In this document: positions 45,757 to 57,700 of the stretch, piece after piece
Layout of the letters: each line of letters starts with the position of its first letter
How positions within the stretch are numbered: position 1 is the stretch's first letter
Source: Arenicola marina
Taxonomy: Eukaryota > Annelida > Polychaeta > Arenicolidae
Reading direction: 5' to 3'
Assembly: GCA_964019135.1 (NCBI GenBank)
Contig: OZ025248.1
Span: forward strand, 71,120,119 to 71,184,118
DNA length: 64,000 bases
Notes under the pieces: generated by a model
The model's input: the letters and a program-made list of their open reading frames with translations, nothing else
The model's database searches: none
What the model was told of the DNA's origin: nothing
Program-made: the position numbers and the translations under genes

Positions 45757-45925
45757 ATGAGGGGAGGGAATACCTTCTCCGATCTCCGCGATTGGCATCC
45801 AGGAATCCTTGGAGATCAGCGATCTTCAGTGGCAGTGCACATCTTGGAGGTTCGCTATTACTCTCCCTAATTCTTGGGGATTCGCGATTCAGAGGGGATA
45901 TTATCCCCCCCCCCTCTCTCCCCCC
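45757..45925 (+). repeat. Dispersed repeat family R3, copy 2
   Basis: It matches both ends of 23053-23345 with a shorter centre. Landmarks are ggcatccaggaatccttgga and ggggattcgcgattcagagg. It ends at a C/T-rich tract. Confidence 0.65.
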
Positions 45926-46855
45926 TCTCTGACATTGGGTATTGATCAGCAATTAAATGATGAGGTTATATATAAATTTGGAGTCAACTGTCACACACGT
46001 GATATACATACAGTTAGTCCTAGCGACGATTAAAGCCGTCATGGTGTTTCGATCTTGCTTTTCGATCTATCTTTCCTCAATATGATATTCATCCGTAAAT
46101 GATGAAAGTTCCTGGTGTTCCCCCAGCTATTGCCCATCCGACGAATTGGATTTTTATTCCTCTGTTGATTTTATACAAATTACATAGGCCTACTGCTGAG
46201 TATATCAATATAGTAACGGCTGCGTCAGTAGATCTACAGCCAATATTCTACTTGTGTATATAAAATTCGATCTCCATGTGGCTGTGCTCTACGCATGCGC
46301 GAACATCGTGTGTCAAAGCCCGCGAAAAAGTGTAGTGGACGTTTGCAGAACGCGACCTTGGACACACTCAAGTTTTGTGGACCGACGGCTTTTTAGGCAC
46401 TTGACAAACAGGCCCTAAAGTGGGGTTATTCTATATTGTATGTACATGTAAACATAGTAATCTTTGGCTTTATGGACGGAAGAGACACTGCACTTCGGAG
46501 ATGACCCTCCACAGTTGACCGAATTCCGAAGCGTCGGTAATATAAATATAAATCCAGCACGGAAGATTGGAATGTTAGACCGACATCAAATTATCGATCA
46601 AAGTAGATTGTTTCAAACGCTTCAGTGTGTTGCGTATACCCCCTCCCCCCTCCCATCCACCCCACCCCCATCCGAAATTGGACGCCCCACTTTTCGGATA
46701 GCTTACTCAAACCAAGGCGAGTTTGTGACCCGAAGAATTATTACAATTATTACAAGCTTGTCGTCAGTAATTCGAATCCGTTCACGCGTACATATTTACC
46801 GTACAACTATGAATGTTCTAGTCATAAATATACGCATACAAATGAGGTGGGTTTA
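45926..46855. other. Stretch without a recognisable gene
   Basis: Open frames (for example 46464-46919) have no recognisable domain and run into the following inverted repeat. Nothing else is supported. Confidence 0.4.
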
Positions 46856-47113
46856 CATAATATACTACTCACAATTTGCTATGGATCACCTCTATACAGA
46901 GATATCGAGGAGTGTATAACAGGGGACTGTGAAATTCTACTATAATACAGATAAACCTTCCCCAATCTGTGTCCAATCTGTTACTCGTGTGCCACCATGC
47001 ATGGTAAAAGGCAAACGTCTTTGTATTATGGTACAATTACACAGTCACCTGTTATACACTCAGATATCTCTGCATAGAGGTGATCCTTAGCAAATTATGA
47101 ATAGTATAGTATG
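46856..47113. mobile_element. Inverted-repeat (hairpin) element, about 95-bp arms
   Basis: Left arm 46856-46950 and right arm 47023-47113 are inverted copies, with a central spacer of about 72 bases. Shared text is acaatttgctatggatcacc, then gagtgtataacaggggactg, with a few mismatches in the right arm. It resembles a foldback or solo MITE pair. No target duplication was identified. Confidence 0.75.
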
Positions 47114-48574
47114 TGCATAGAAAGCTCAATGGCTAAAGTTCGCCTTCGAGATTGGTGTCAGCTATCTAACACAGATATTTACCAACAAAACAATTGAGCT
47201 ATATTAAAACGGGCCTAGTCGAGTCAATCCTTCTAGGAAGAGACCAGTTTTGAAGGATCAGGGAATATTCCGTAAAGCCCGCGATATACATATTCATTGC
47301 GTGACGATTATCGTATCTGTAGAGCCAACTAAACACGAACAAAATTGTTTGCGTAAGAGGTATTTAATTGTATATATATCAGGTAAAAAGAATGTAAAAG
47401 AGAAAACGACTATTACTTTAGAATCTACTTACAATTAAAGACCGGAGAAATATGTTAACAGTAACAACAGCGAACATGCACGCCCTTTAATTAAATTCAC
47501 ATCATATTCTTGAAACGTTTAATTACTACATATCCCATTTACTTACCTCAAAATTGAAGTCTTTCACCTGAAAATGGACAGATGTTTGGTACTTGTTCAG
47601 TCAGTACGTAAGCCACTGGCGCACATATGTAGAGCTATGTGTTTCTTCCGGTATACTTAGACGTGCGAGTCTGTAACTGTTTCACCGCACTCCCCGGCCG
47701 TTACGAACCCGGGTAAACGCCGGTATAACACAACAAACACCGTGGCGCACCGTTGTTTAGGAACGTACCTTGACGGGTGTGTGAAGAAAAAAACACAGCT
47801 ATTCTCCTTGAATACATTGTTGTCTGGAGCACAATACAGCGGTGGCTGGCTGTGTACACAGCGTGGGGGGGAAGGGGTGCAGCTCCCCAGGGGGAGGCAT
47901 GAGGAGGGAGGAGGGATAGTGGGAGAGACGGCCTCCTGAGGGCCCAGTAGAACATCAATTCTCCCCCTCCCCTGACATCACCCCCCCCCCCCCACTCCGA
48001 CACCGCCTACCCTCTCCCCCCCCCCCCCCCCCCACCCCACTCCCAACCGACCCGCACCACCACAACCCCCGCCCACTAAACAACCATCCACAGGGGTCGC
48101 ATTTCGCCACCTGGCGGTTACTGTCAAAAGCATAGACTGATTGATACTATGCATCCTTTCTTTACCTGTGCTTATCTCACCCTGGCTGTCTGGTCGGTCA
48201 CCACGATAGTGAGTTCTCCCTTCCTTCCTTCCTCCTACCCGCACCGCTGCTAGCTCGGCTAATTGCTGTAATGTTTGCACCGTGTAACCCGCCGCCGTAC
48301 ACCTTCCAAGTAGGCCGTTATACATAAGAAGCTCATGGAGCTCCGCTGGTAAGCTGGCACGCCGGTCTCCCTTCCCAGCGGAGCTCCAGATTTCAGCCGT
48401 CCATGGAGCTAGCCGCCACGGCTCCCGGCGCGGGATTGGGACGCATTCCAGAAGAAGGTTTTGGCGGAAGCTGTCTGGTCATTTGTCGTTTACAAATTAT
48501 CTTGTTGCCCATCAATGTCGCCGTGGACGAGGGGTACGTGGCATAGGGTGGTGTGGAGGGTGGCAGGTGGCCGG
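47114..48574. other. Stretch without a recognisable gene
   Basis: C runs lie at 47981-47993 and 48016-48033, with C-rich sequence between. Near 48325-48420 gagctccgctggtaagctgg and cagcggagctcc form a small imperfect inverted repeat. No exon is supported. Confidence 0.4.
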
Positions 48575-48955
48575 GGGTGCAGTCAGTCTAGGGAGGCGGT
48601 AGTATCATTGGGGTAAAAGTGGATGGGATGGTCTGGGGTGAAGTCAATCTAGGGAGGCGATAGTATACATTGGGGTGAAAATGAAAGAGGGTGGTCTGGG
48701 GGTGAAGTGTCAATGTAAGGAGGCGGTAGTATACTTTGGGGTGGAAGTGGACGGGGGTGGCCTGGGGGTGAAGTCAATCTTGGGAGGCGATAGTATACAT
48801 TGGGGTGAAAATGGAAGAGGGTGGTGTGGGGATGAAGTGTCAATCTAGGGAGGCGGTAGTATACTTTGGGGTGAAAGTGGACGGGGGTGGCCTGGGGGTG
48901 AAGTCAATCTTGGGAGGCGATAGTATACATTGGGGTGGAAGGGGATGGGGGTGGC
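48575..48955. repeat. 61-64-bp minisatellite (about 6 copies)
   Basis: The unit contains gaagtcaatctagggaggcg, then atagtatacattggggtgaa, then a G-rich tail. Adjacent units alternate (tatactttgggg / tatacattgggg), suggesting a two-unit higher-order period. Confidence 0.85.
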
Positions 48956-49129
48956 TGGGGTTATGAAAGGTCGGACGCAAGTAGAAAATGGGAGGTTATT
49001 AAGACGTGAGGGGAACCAAAGAACTTTCTGTGACAATGATGTAAAATAAAGAGACAGTCCCAGGCACAGGTAGTATCTAAACTCGCAACTTGTTTGTGGG
49101 CACAGAGATAGTGTATTTACATGATCTCT

Positions 49130-49237
49130 GGGCCCGTAAGTTCGAACGGCGGGGGCCCAATATTTCGCCCCGCTCCATGCTAATGTCCTATTCTAGGGCG
49201 AAATATTTGGCCCCCGCCGTTTCGAACTTACGGCCCC
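49130..49237. mobile_element. Hairpin element with 41-42-bp arms
   Basis: Left arm 49130-49170 and right arm 49196-49237 are inverted copies with about three differences, around a 25-base loop (49171-49195). The arms contain cgtaagttcgaacggcgggg and aatatttcgccc. It is compact, palindromic and without coding capacity: a MITE or foldback remnant is likely. Confidence 0.85.
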
Positions 49238-51764
49238 TGGTCTGCAGTGAGAACGCTACGTCTGGAACGCGGTAGTTCAGACCTGAAAGAATCATGGAAT
49301 GTTCGTACCAAGAAACAATATGAGGCTAGGATATCAGAGGAATATGGAAGGCTTGAAAGTGTAGATGTAAGAGGAATAAAGGGCGGTTCGGACGTAAGCG
49401 AAGGCTCCGCGATTTTCCACTAAGTCTACAAACTCATGAGGGGTCCAGTACAAGACGGGGGGAGGGTCCACACAAACATTTGCAATTGAAGAAGAGTTCA
49501 AAGGGGGGGGGGTACAGAACCTCTAGACCGCCCGCGCCTGCTACTACCGTGGGGGGGGGGGGGCACCCTACCCCTTAGTACCCACAAATCCGCCGGAGCA
49601 TAAACGTTTATTCAATCTGGTCGCATTCAGGACTCCTCAATTTGCGTCAATAATCAACATTAAATAGTGAACAAATAATCATTTATTTGTAGGAGCGGTT
49701 CTGACAATAGAATACAATATAATTACAAAACCAGCCAGCCATGCATGACATGTGATACAGGGAAGTGATTTCAAGCGTTGTTTAAAATTATCAACACGGC
49801 AAGTTAAGAAAATATGCAAACGCGTACCGTGCGTGGGAATGCTGCTGACTACAACAGATGGTGCTGGTAGAAAATAGTAAAAGAATAAGTACTTTCTCTG
49901 TATTCATGTCGGGTTGCATTGCTAGAAGTGACCGTTACCTTGCGACCGGGTTGTCATAACGCATTATCCCAGTGCATGAATCGTCACGAGTCAATTCCTG
50001 GCCACGTGGCTAGATTATTATAAAAATAGCCTTGGATTCCACTGTAAATATTTCAGTAAGACAGAAGGATAAATAGTCGAAGGCACTTTTAAATTAAGCT
50101 GAACACCATTCCATCAATTAAAGAGCCATCTCTGGCAAGAATTTAATGAAATAAGAGCGTAGAGATATTTATCATAAAAAGTGCATTATTAGCGTTCAAT
50201 CGCTGTTTCTTGAAGCACATACCTGACGCGAGCTTATAATTACAAATTAGGCCAGATTCAATCTATTCATAATCTAATACCTCAAGATAGATTAAACGAA
50301 CGATTTGGACCCTGGCCAACTATCAACACCGTAATCAAAAAATATATATTCAAGGACCAAATTGTATGTTTCTCATTCGGTGCATTACAATCCGTTAATA
50401 CCCCTTCCGGCCACTCTTACCACAAATATGTGATTGTAAGACATGTACCGCACAAATATATCGCATTCGATATTATAACAAAATAGTAAATCCAATCACC
50501 AAAACACACAACACTTTATAGGCACTGAACCACGAGGGCGATCCCATAACTCTCCCAACGGTCATCAGTGCACCTTTGTACACCTTCTTCACAGGATACT
50601 AATTATTCCAGAACAAAAATAGTGGAATGTACTGTAGACAGTACGACAATTATAACATACACTTCAGAAAGCCTTACAGGTATCAAAGTGTCACTTACTA
50701 CAAAATAGAATATCTTACTTAACTTAACTAACAGGGAAAGGAAACTGCAATTATTCAACGTTATTAAGTAACTGTATCATATATGCATCTGTGGCAAAAA
50801 AAACCTACGTAATGACAGTGATATTGAACCATGTACAAAACGGAATATGCGTCACGCATAAGTCACGTAAATAAAACAATATAGGTAATTACTGACGGGT
50901 CAGTAACGCACAAGAGTAACGCACCCACCAAATGTTTGATGACGTATAAACTGTTGACAATCGAAATGTATTGGGAGTATATTAGGTCTGATTTGTCTAG
51001 TACGATTCCTATACCTCAAATTTATGTTACCCAGTACTAGCATTATGTGTGGATTTACGCGTTAATAAAATGTGCTCTATACATTTCCATCGCACCGATA
51101 TTTATCCTTAACCTAGAGTTATCCTAGTCTCGCAGTTGTAGGTTGTTGTCAGATTATACGCTGAATGACCAAATGAATGAATCCACTGGATAATGAAGAT
51201 ATACAGCCAACACAGCACGCATAGCCACAAAACATTGCGCCTTACACTGCTTTGTATAATGTATACATTAAAGCAAAACATACTTACACATGGTTGTAAC
51301 TTTCGTACTGATACATATCTTACAAACTGACGATACAAATGTAACCATTCATTGAAACTACAAATTACACAGTTGTACCTTTCGTAATGATACACCTCTT
51401 ATAAATTGACTACAAATGTAACCATTTATTGCAATTATGACGTGAAATGATATGAAAATGTGTAAACGATTTTGACGTAACGGAGTCTCTCCTTCGCTAT
51501 TACTTATTCCATTTTTACTATATATTTAGGTCACATTGTATATCTTTTAATAAGGGGTATCGCTACTTGTTGAATTGCTATTTCTTGGAGCGCTTTTTAT
51601 GTCGTAACAGTACATTTTAACAATATCTTAAACCACACCTTATAAGAAGACGATTCGGATAATGTTTCTCTACGTCCTCGCATGCGATAACAGACAGAGC
51701 ACACACATTCCCTTTAGCTGTAGGAGGAGTCGTGGTGAATGGCGTCGAAGAATGAATGAGCTCT
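49238..51764. other. AT-rich 3' flank of the SFT2-family gene
   Basis: No exon or repeat relation was found. It probably contains the 3' UTR of the minus-strand SFT2-family gene; an AATAAA on the minus strand lies near 51423-51428. G runs occur only at 49503-49512 and 49551-49563. Confidence 0.45.
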
Positions 51765-54700
51765 TCAACCCTCCACGCATGCGCCACAGCATTTCTTCAC
51801 CGCGTCCCTAGAATGAAGATCCGAAAGTTTATAAACGTAATATTATAAACTACCGGTATACGGAGACAATGTCATGCCAACTGTGATAGAGCCCTGTATT
51901 ATCAGTTACGTTGGAAATACAGCAAAACCTCTCTTAATCGAAAGCGACAAATTCGTTTACACGCCTATTTTGTTAATAAAGTACGGGATAAAAAATACAA
52001 GGATCTATAGAAGTACGTCTGATATTGACAGGATTTCGGTTAACTCGTAAAGGTTCTACCGTGTACAGATAGCACTTATATGAGAGAACATACAACATAC
52101 ATATATATTATTGGCTTTATTGTAGTAATATGCCAGTGGCCCACGGCGCTACACATCATTTCACCAATCACTTTAGCTTCAAGTGGCAACATACTCTGCA
52201 TGACGTTGGCAATTTGTTCATCGCTGGTAATGTATTCATCGCTGGCGATGTGTTCATGGTTGGAAATGAGTTCGTCGTTGGTAATGTGTTCATCATTAGA
52301 AATGCGTTTATCGTTGGGAATGTATTCATCGTTGGGAATGTGTTTATCGTTAGAAATGTATTCATCGTTGGGAATGTGTTCATCTTTAGAAATGTATTCA
52401 TCGTTGGGAATGTGTTCACAGTTGGCAATGTGTTCACATTTGGCAATGTGTTCATCGTTGGCAATGTGTTAATCGTAGGCAATGCGTTCATCGCTGGCAA
52501 TGTGTTTATCGTTGACAATGTGTTCATCAGTAGACACGTGTTCATCATTAGACATGTATTCATCGTTGGGAATGTGTTCATTAGGAATGTGTTCACAGTT
52601 GGCAATGTGTTCATCGTAGGCAATGCGTTCTTCGCTGGCAATGTGTTTATCGTTGGCCATGTGGTCATCATTTGTTGGAGGCATCATTTCTATTCCTTCG
52701 ATACCACATAGGAGTTATGTATGGTAGACAGTAATAAAAACTACTTATCATTATTACAGGTATTATAATTATCATCGGAAGGAAATAAACCAAGTACAAA
52801 GTTACAAACCTTGCAAATGGTATATATGATATTGTGTACCAGGCCATCGCCAGGAACTGCAGCGCACAACAAATGATCGCCAGTCCTGGGATATCCCACT
52901 GCAAACGAACGGTAAGAAACTATTAAGTGTTCCTTGTGTCGGGTACAAGACAAAAAAAAAAAAACGCACACTGCTACTACCGGTAGCCCGGAAGGTGTTT
53001 TCAAAGTTAATATATACAGGGTTCATACAGGCAAGGTTCCATCAAATTCAAGCCTTTTTAAGGCAAGTACTAAAAAAATTCAAGGACTTTTCCAGGAATT
53101 TTTTTACCTTTTCTGGTCTATTTTAAGCATACAAATTGCAAAACGTGGGACTCAAATTTAATGCATACGATTTTGATATGCGGAAGTAAGTGTGCACGTT
53201 TATTTATTACCAGCCAACAGCATTTATTGGAGTTAATCACTTTACTTTTATTAATTGCTACTTCTTCAATTCAGCCAGCTTTTGTTGTATTTTTTCTTGG
53301 GTCTTTGCCAGTGCCTAGTCTAGTTTGAAATGAAGCACTTTTTATTGTAACTGCCTTATTTTCATGCAAATTCGAGTACATTGGATCGACCTCAAGGCCC
53401 ATTTCTGTTTTTATGACCTTTTCCAGGCATCAGTCAAAATTCAAGCACTTTTCAAGCCTGTGCGCACCCTGTATATATCTGATTTAAGAAGATCCATAGT
53501 AGACATATGTCCATTAAAGTATATTTGTTAACCTAATATGAGAAAAACTGTCGGAAATGTCCTCACCCAACAGGCGGCACATATCGTAAGCGCCATAAAC
53601 ACCTGAAATAAGAAGATCATTTAAATATAATTTAAGTATAAAATAAAATGTTAAAAAAAAAAAAAAAATCTTATTCAGGCTTCCCAGATGATGGAAAAGA
53701 CTAATTTCGCTCATCGATTCAGTTTTCACTGACAAACATAAGTACGTTTTATCGACAGCCTCAACTGCCATCCATTTCTCAAGTACAAAATTACTGCAGT
53801 GCTTGCATTAAGTGCGAGCAGTGCCAGTTAAAAGATTCTATAGCGCTATGAATTACTGTTTACCAGAACAATTTCCTTGCCGCCTATTTGAAGGCAACAA
53901 CGTCAGTACGAGACTGGTTAAACGCTGTCCATACATCATGCATATTTTTCCTTGACCTATATACTTACAAACATAATTATCACGGCAATTATTCGCGTGG
54001 GGGCGCACATTCGTTTACACTGATTGACAGGCCCCATCAAAAAGCAGGTGCTGCAATAAAAAACACACACACAATCAGCGAGTCTAATTCAAATTTCTGA
54101 TTTTAGCGCAAAGAACAAGGCGATATTATCACTGGAAGGATGCCATATCGTTTACATTGTTACATACCCAGGACTTACAAGACTTACATTGTTACATACC
54201 CAGGACCAGCAGTCTCTGGAAAGTATACAGTTGTTGCCAAAACGATATCAAAATCAGCGTCAGGTCTCAGTATCATGTAATGGGTCTAAAAGTCTAAAAC
54301 TAATTATAAAAGGTAGAAATGTAGCAACAAGCTTTAAATAAAAAGAGTTTTTACCGGTACCCATTAACACCAAATAACTGTGTAACATATGAGAACAACA
54401 AAAGGAGTTGTATCATGCAAGCACTTGTCTAATTGAGGGGGTTTAACCATTATAACATATTGTGTTTGTACCTGGAGAGATTATATAATGAAGAAAGTTG
54501 TTGAATAATCGATGGTTTGTAATGCAGCACTGGTACACAGGACAACTCAGCAGAAAAAGATACAGACACTGAGAAATGTGACATGTCTTGAGAGGAAGAG
54601 TCCAGTGCACTTTTAAATTACTAGTGTTCTGCATGTAAGACACAAGTAACAAGTTGGCCATTGATACTAACCTAGCAAGTGCAAGCAGATTTCCAATGGT

Positions 54701-57700
54701 ATAAAATATGGCAAACAAGGTCAAATTGATAAAGATGAAAAAGGTACCCTGCAATACAAAGCAATGATTTCGTAAACAAATCAGAAGTAAACTTGACATG
54801 TAAGTAGTGATCAATCACATATCAATAAAATAAAAATAATCTTTAGGATAACTACCAGACCTTAAATCATTTTAATAAATAAATGTAAGATACTATCAGC
54901 TATACCATTATGACTGAAATACTAGGCAGTAAAATGGATAAATAAGATACAAATAAATGAAATGTTATTGATTCAAAAGATTCATTACCTATGTTGTGTC
55001 ATGGCAATCTCAGATTTAACTTTGCATAAATACATTTATATACTTTGTATTTAAACTTTTTAAGCTCTTACCATTAGGGAACATACAACGCCTATGACAA
55101 AGCAAATGATGAAACCCTTGATACGTGTAGACCAACTCATTGAGCTGGCATCTGATATCTGAAATTAATAATTTATGAACTGTGATAGAGCTCTTGAATT
55201 ACATGTACTCCTAATATATAATATATATCTTATCGTCATTTACTATATACAAATTTTTAAACCTAACACCAGTGATTACAAAACATAATGGCTAACAACA
55301 TATATCTTATATATACCAGTACACTGATAATATAGAATTTTTAAAAACTGCTATTACAAATTATAACACATAGAGTGATATAGGCTGACCCAAATTAGTA
55401 ATATCGAAAAGGTATGGAAAAATATATAATTAAAGCATTCAAATTGGGAAACTCTGGCTAGGACAACTTCAATCTGGCTGAACACTGAATAGTTTGCCAT
55501 CCTATATTTTGAGATTGGTGCAGATATTTTGATAATCCAGCAGCTCCAGAACTGTCTCTATGGTGAGTATTTTCTCAATTGTGGGCCCCATGTCAAGAGT
55601 AAAAGTCACTCTTTAGTTTCGCCCCCAGTTTCAACGATCTCACTCGGTGGATGGCTAAAACCAAACTGGACGTTTATTCACTTTCGGTCTACATTTCTAG
55701 TTTCTACATCCCTACCATGCACATTAGTTTCCTAGCAATCAACTCAAATCATCCCAATACCCTAGCTTGAACCCCACCCTCCCCCATACAACAGTGGGCC
55801 TACACTAGCACTGCGGTTGCTGTCACCACTCATGACAGTCCAGAGCCTTGCTGTAATGTGGTTATGATTAATAGATCAGTAAGCTGCGCTGTATTGATAT
55901 CTTCTTTAGATAAGCCAAGTGACGAGTCCCCAGCCACACATCACGCGATTGATGTCGGCCAGCTGTCCTTAATAGTTAATAGCTCTTGTAGGGTTAAAGC
56001 CCTATATACTATAGCGCTATGACCTATATACCCAGTTAATGAACTTAAACGAGCCATGTAGGATACATATCGATGGGTAGTTACAGAATGAAATGATGCG
56101 TTTTGCGACCTACAGAGCACGCACACACAAACATGCCAACATACTGATAGATTACGGAAAAATCAAAGATTTTCCGTCATAATAAACTACAGAATGGTCA
56201 AAGTGTTGTTCAGTATATATCCTGGCACCCATATATCACCTGATAATCTTAACAAGTAGGCCAAGTCTAGACCTAATATTAATAATAATAACACAACAAT
56301 ATTCAACATTTGACAACAGTCTGAACAGCTGAACAGGTAGGCTTAGGCTTAGCTGGGGTGTGACTGTTAGCACCGAGCGAAACCTAGTGGAACCAAGGGA
56401 AATGCAGCGAAACAGGGCATAAATTACCAGTTAGACAAGGTGCAGGAAGTCCAAGTAAACTTAAGGTAAAGCAAATCAATGTTCTTGTTCTACTCATACC
56501 TTATTTGCTAAGAGATGGGAAGATATTGTTTAGTAATAAAAGGATTTATCTCAGACTGCATGAACTGCCAGTGCTGGGCCACCATCTTGGTTATTGTCAT
56601 TGGGAGACTCCAAGAGTGGTCACTTGGTGGCGCCACCTGCAACTTCGCAGCTTTGACGAAACCGACTGGGCCGTCTTTTGCCAAATGATAAAGTTTTGAA
56701 TGCTCTTGTTTTTTTCTTACACTATCTGTTTGATTTTGGGGAAGATACAAGGACGCGAACTTTATGCCTCACCTACAAGATAATCAAGGCGGTGTCTTTG
56801 GTGAAGAAATACAGAGATGCATAATATGCAGTGAAATAGCACATACTTGCACTCTCCGTATGAAATATAATTAATTTCTGTATATACTGAATGCTTGCAT
56901 GGTTTTAATAAATGTAGTTCTTGCAACAATAAAGTTAGTCTTGTTTTTAACTATTGCCATGTCACCTATCAGAGATAGGATAGATATCTGACTGGCGACA
57001 CTGAACTAGGACCCAACAGATTTAGACTTACTTTCCTCTCTTGCGAATTATTTATTTCTGTGTTATCCAAAGAAATATTCCATATGATGAAGCTCCATTG
57101 ACCACAAACATCAGCCATTAAACTAAAACAAGGAGCGTGCGCGGAGCATTGCCTGGCAATGGTTGCCATTAGATGCAATTGAGACAATGGATACAGTACA
57201 CGTCATAACAAGCACGTGCTCCTCCTTTTAGCTTATTAAGAGGCAGACATTTGTGGTCAATGGAGCTTCATCATATGGAATATTTCTTTGGAGAACACAG
57301 AAAGAAATAATCAGCAAAGAGAGGAAAGTAAGTCCTAATCTGTTGGGTCTTAGCTCCGTGCAGCCAGTCAGAAAATATCTCGTTGATTGCTCCAATATTA
57401 ACGAAGATATCGGCCAAAGGGCGTGTGAACGGCATTGATGAATTTGAATATAGTTAGTCCTTACTGCAAGTGCCCCAAGGCAAGCCAGCTTCTCTAGGGA
57501 CACAACAGTAACAATGTTTAAATCCTTCTACGTTAGTAGGGAATCGACTGTAGCCTTTATTATAATGTGTGCTTGAACAATCATAGTATTTACGTATTCT
57601 ATATACCTTGTTCTATCATCTGACATCAATAAAGTGTGTCGACACTAGGTTGTTTCGGTTATATTTTCGCTAAGAAATGTTGGAGCACAGAACTGTTCCC

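Noticed and set aside
47701-48003. 100-codon minus-strand frame with Gly-rich start
   Set aside because: The Gly run comes from a C homopolymer and the rest has no domain.
52080-52711. Plus and minus frames of 130-193 codons
   Set aside because: They are 18-bp minisatellite translations within an SFT2-family intron.
53514-53771. 85-codon minus-strand frame over SFT2-family exon 5
   Set aside because: It reads exon 5 in the wrong frame; the correct frame is fixed by the phases of exons 4 and 6.
53969-53984. Earlier donor (GTGATA) for SFT2-family exon 4
   Set aside because: Using it would delete five residues present in the family. The GTAAGT donor at 53968-53967 restores the expected length and conserved spacing.
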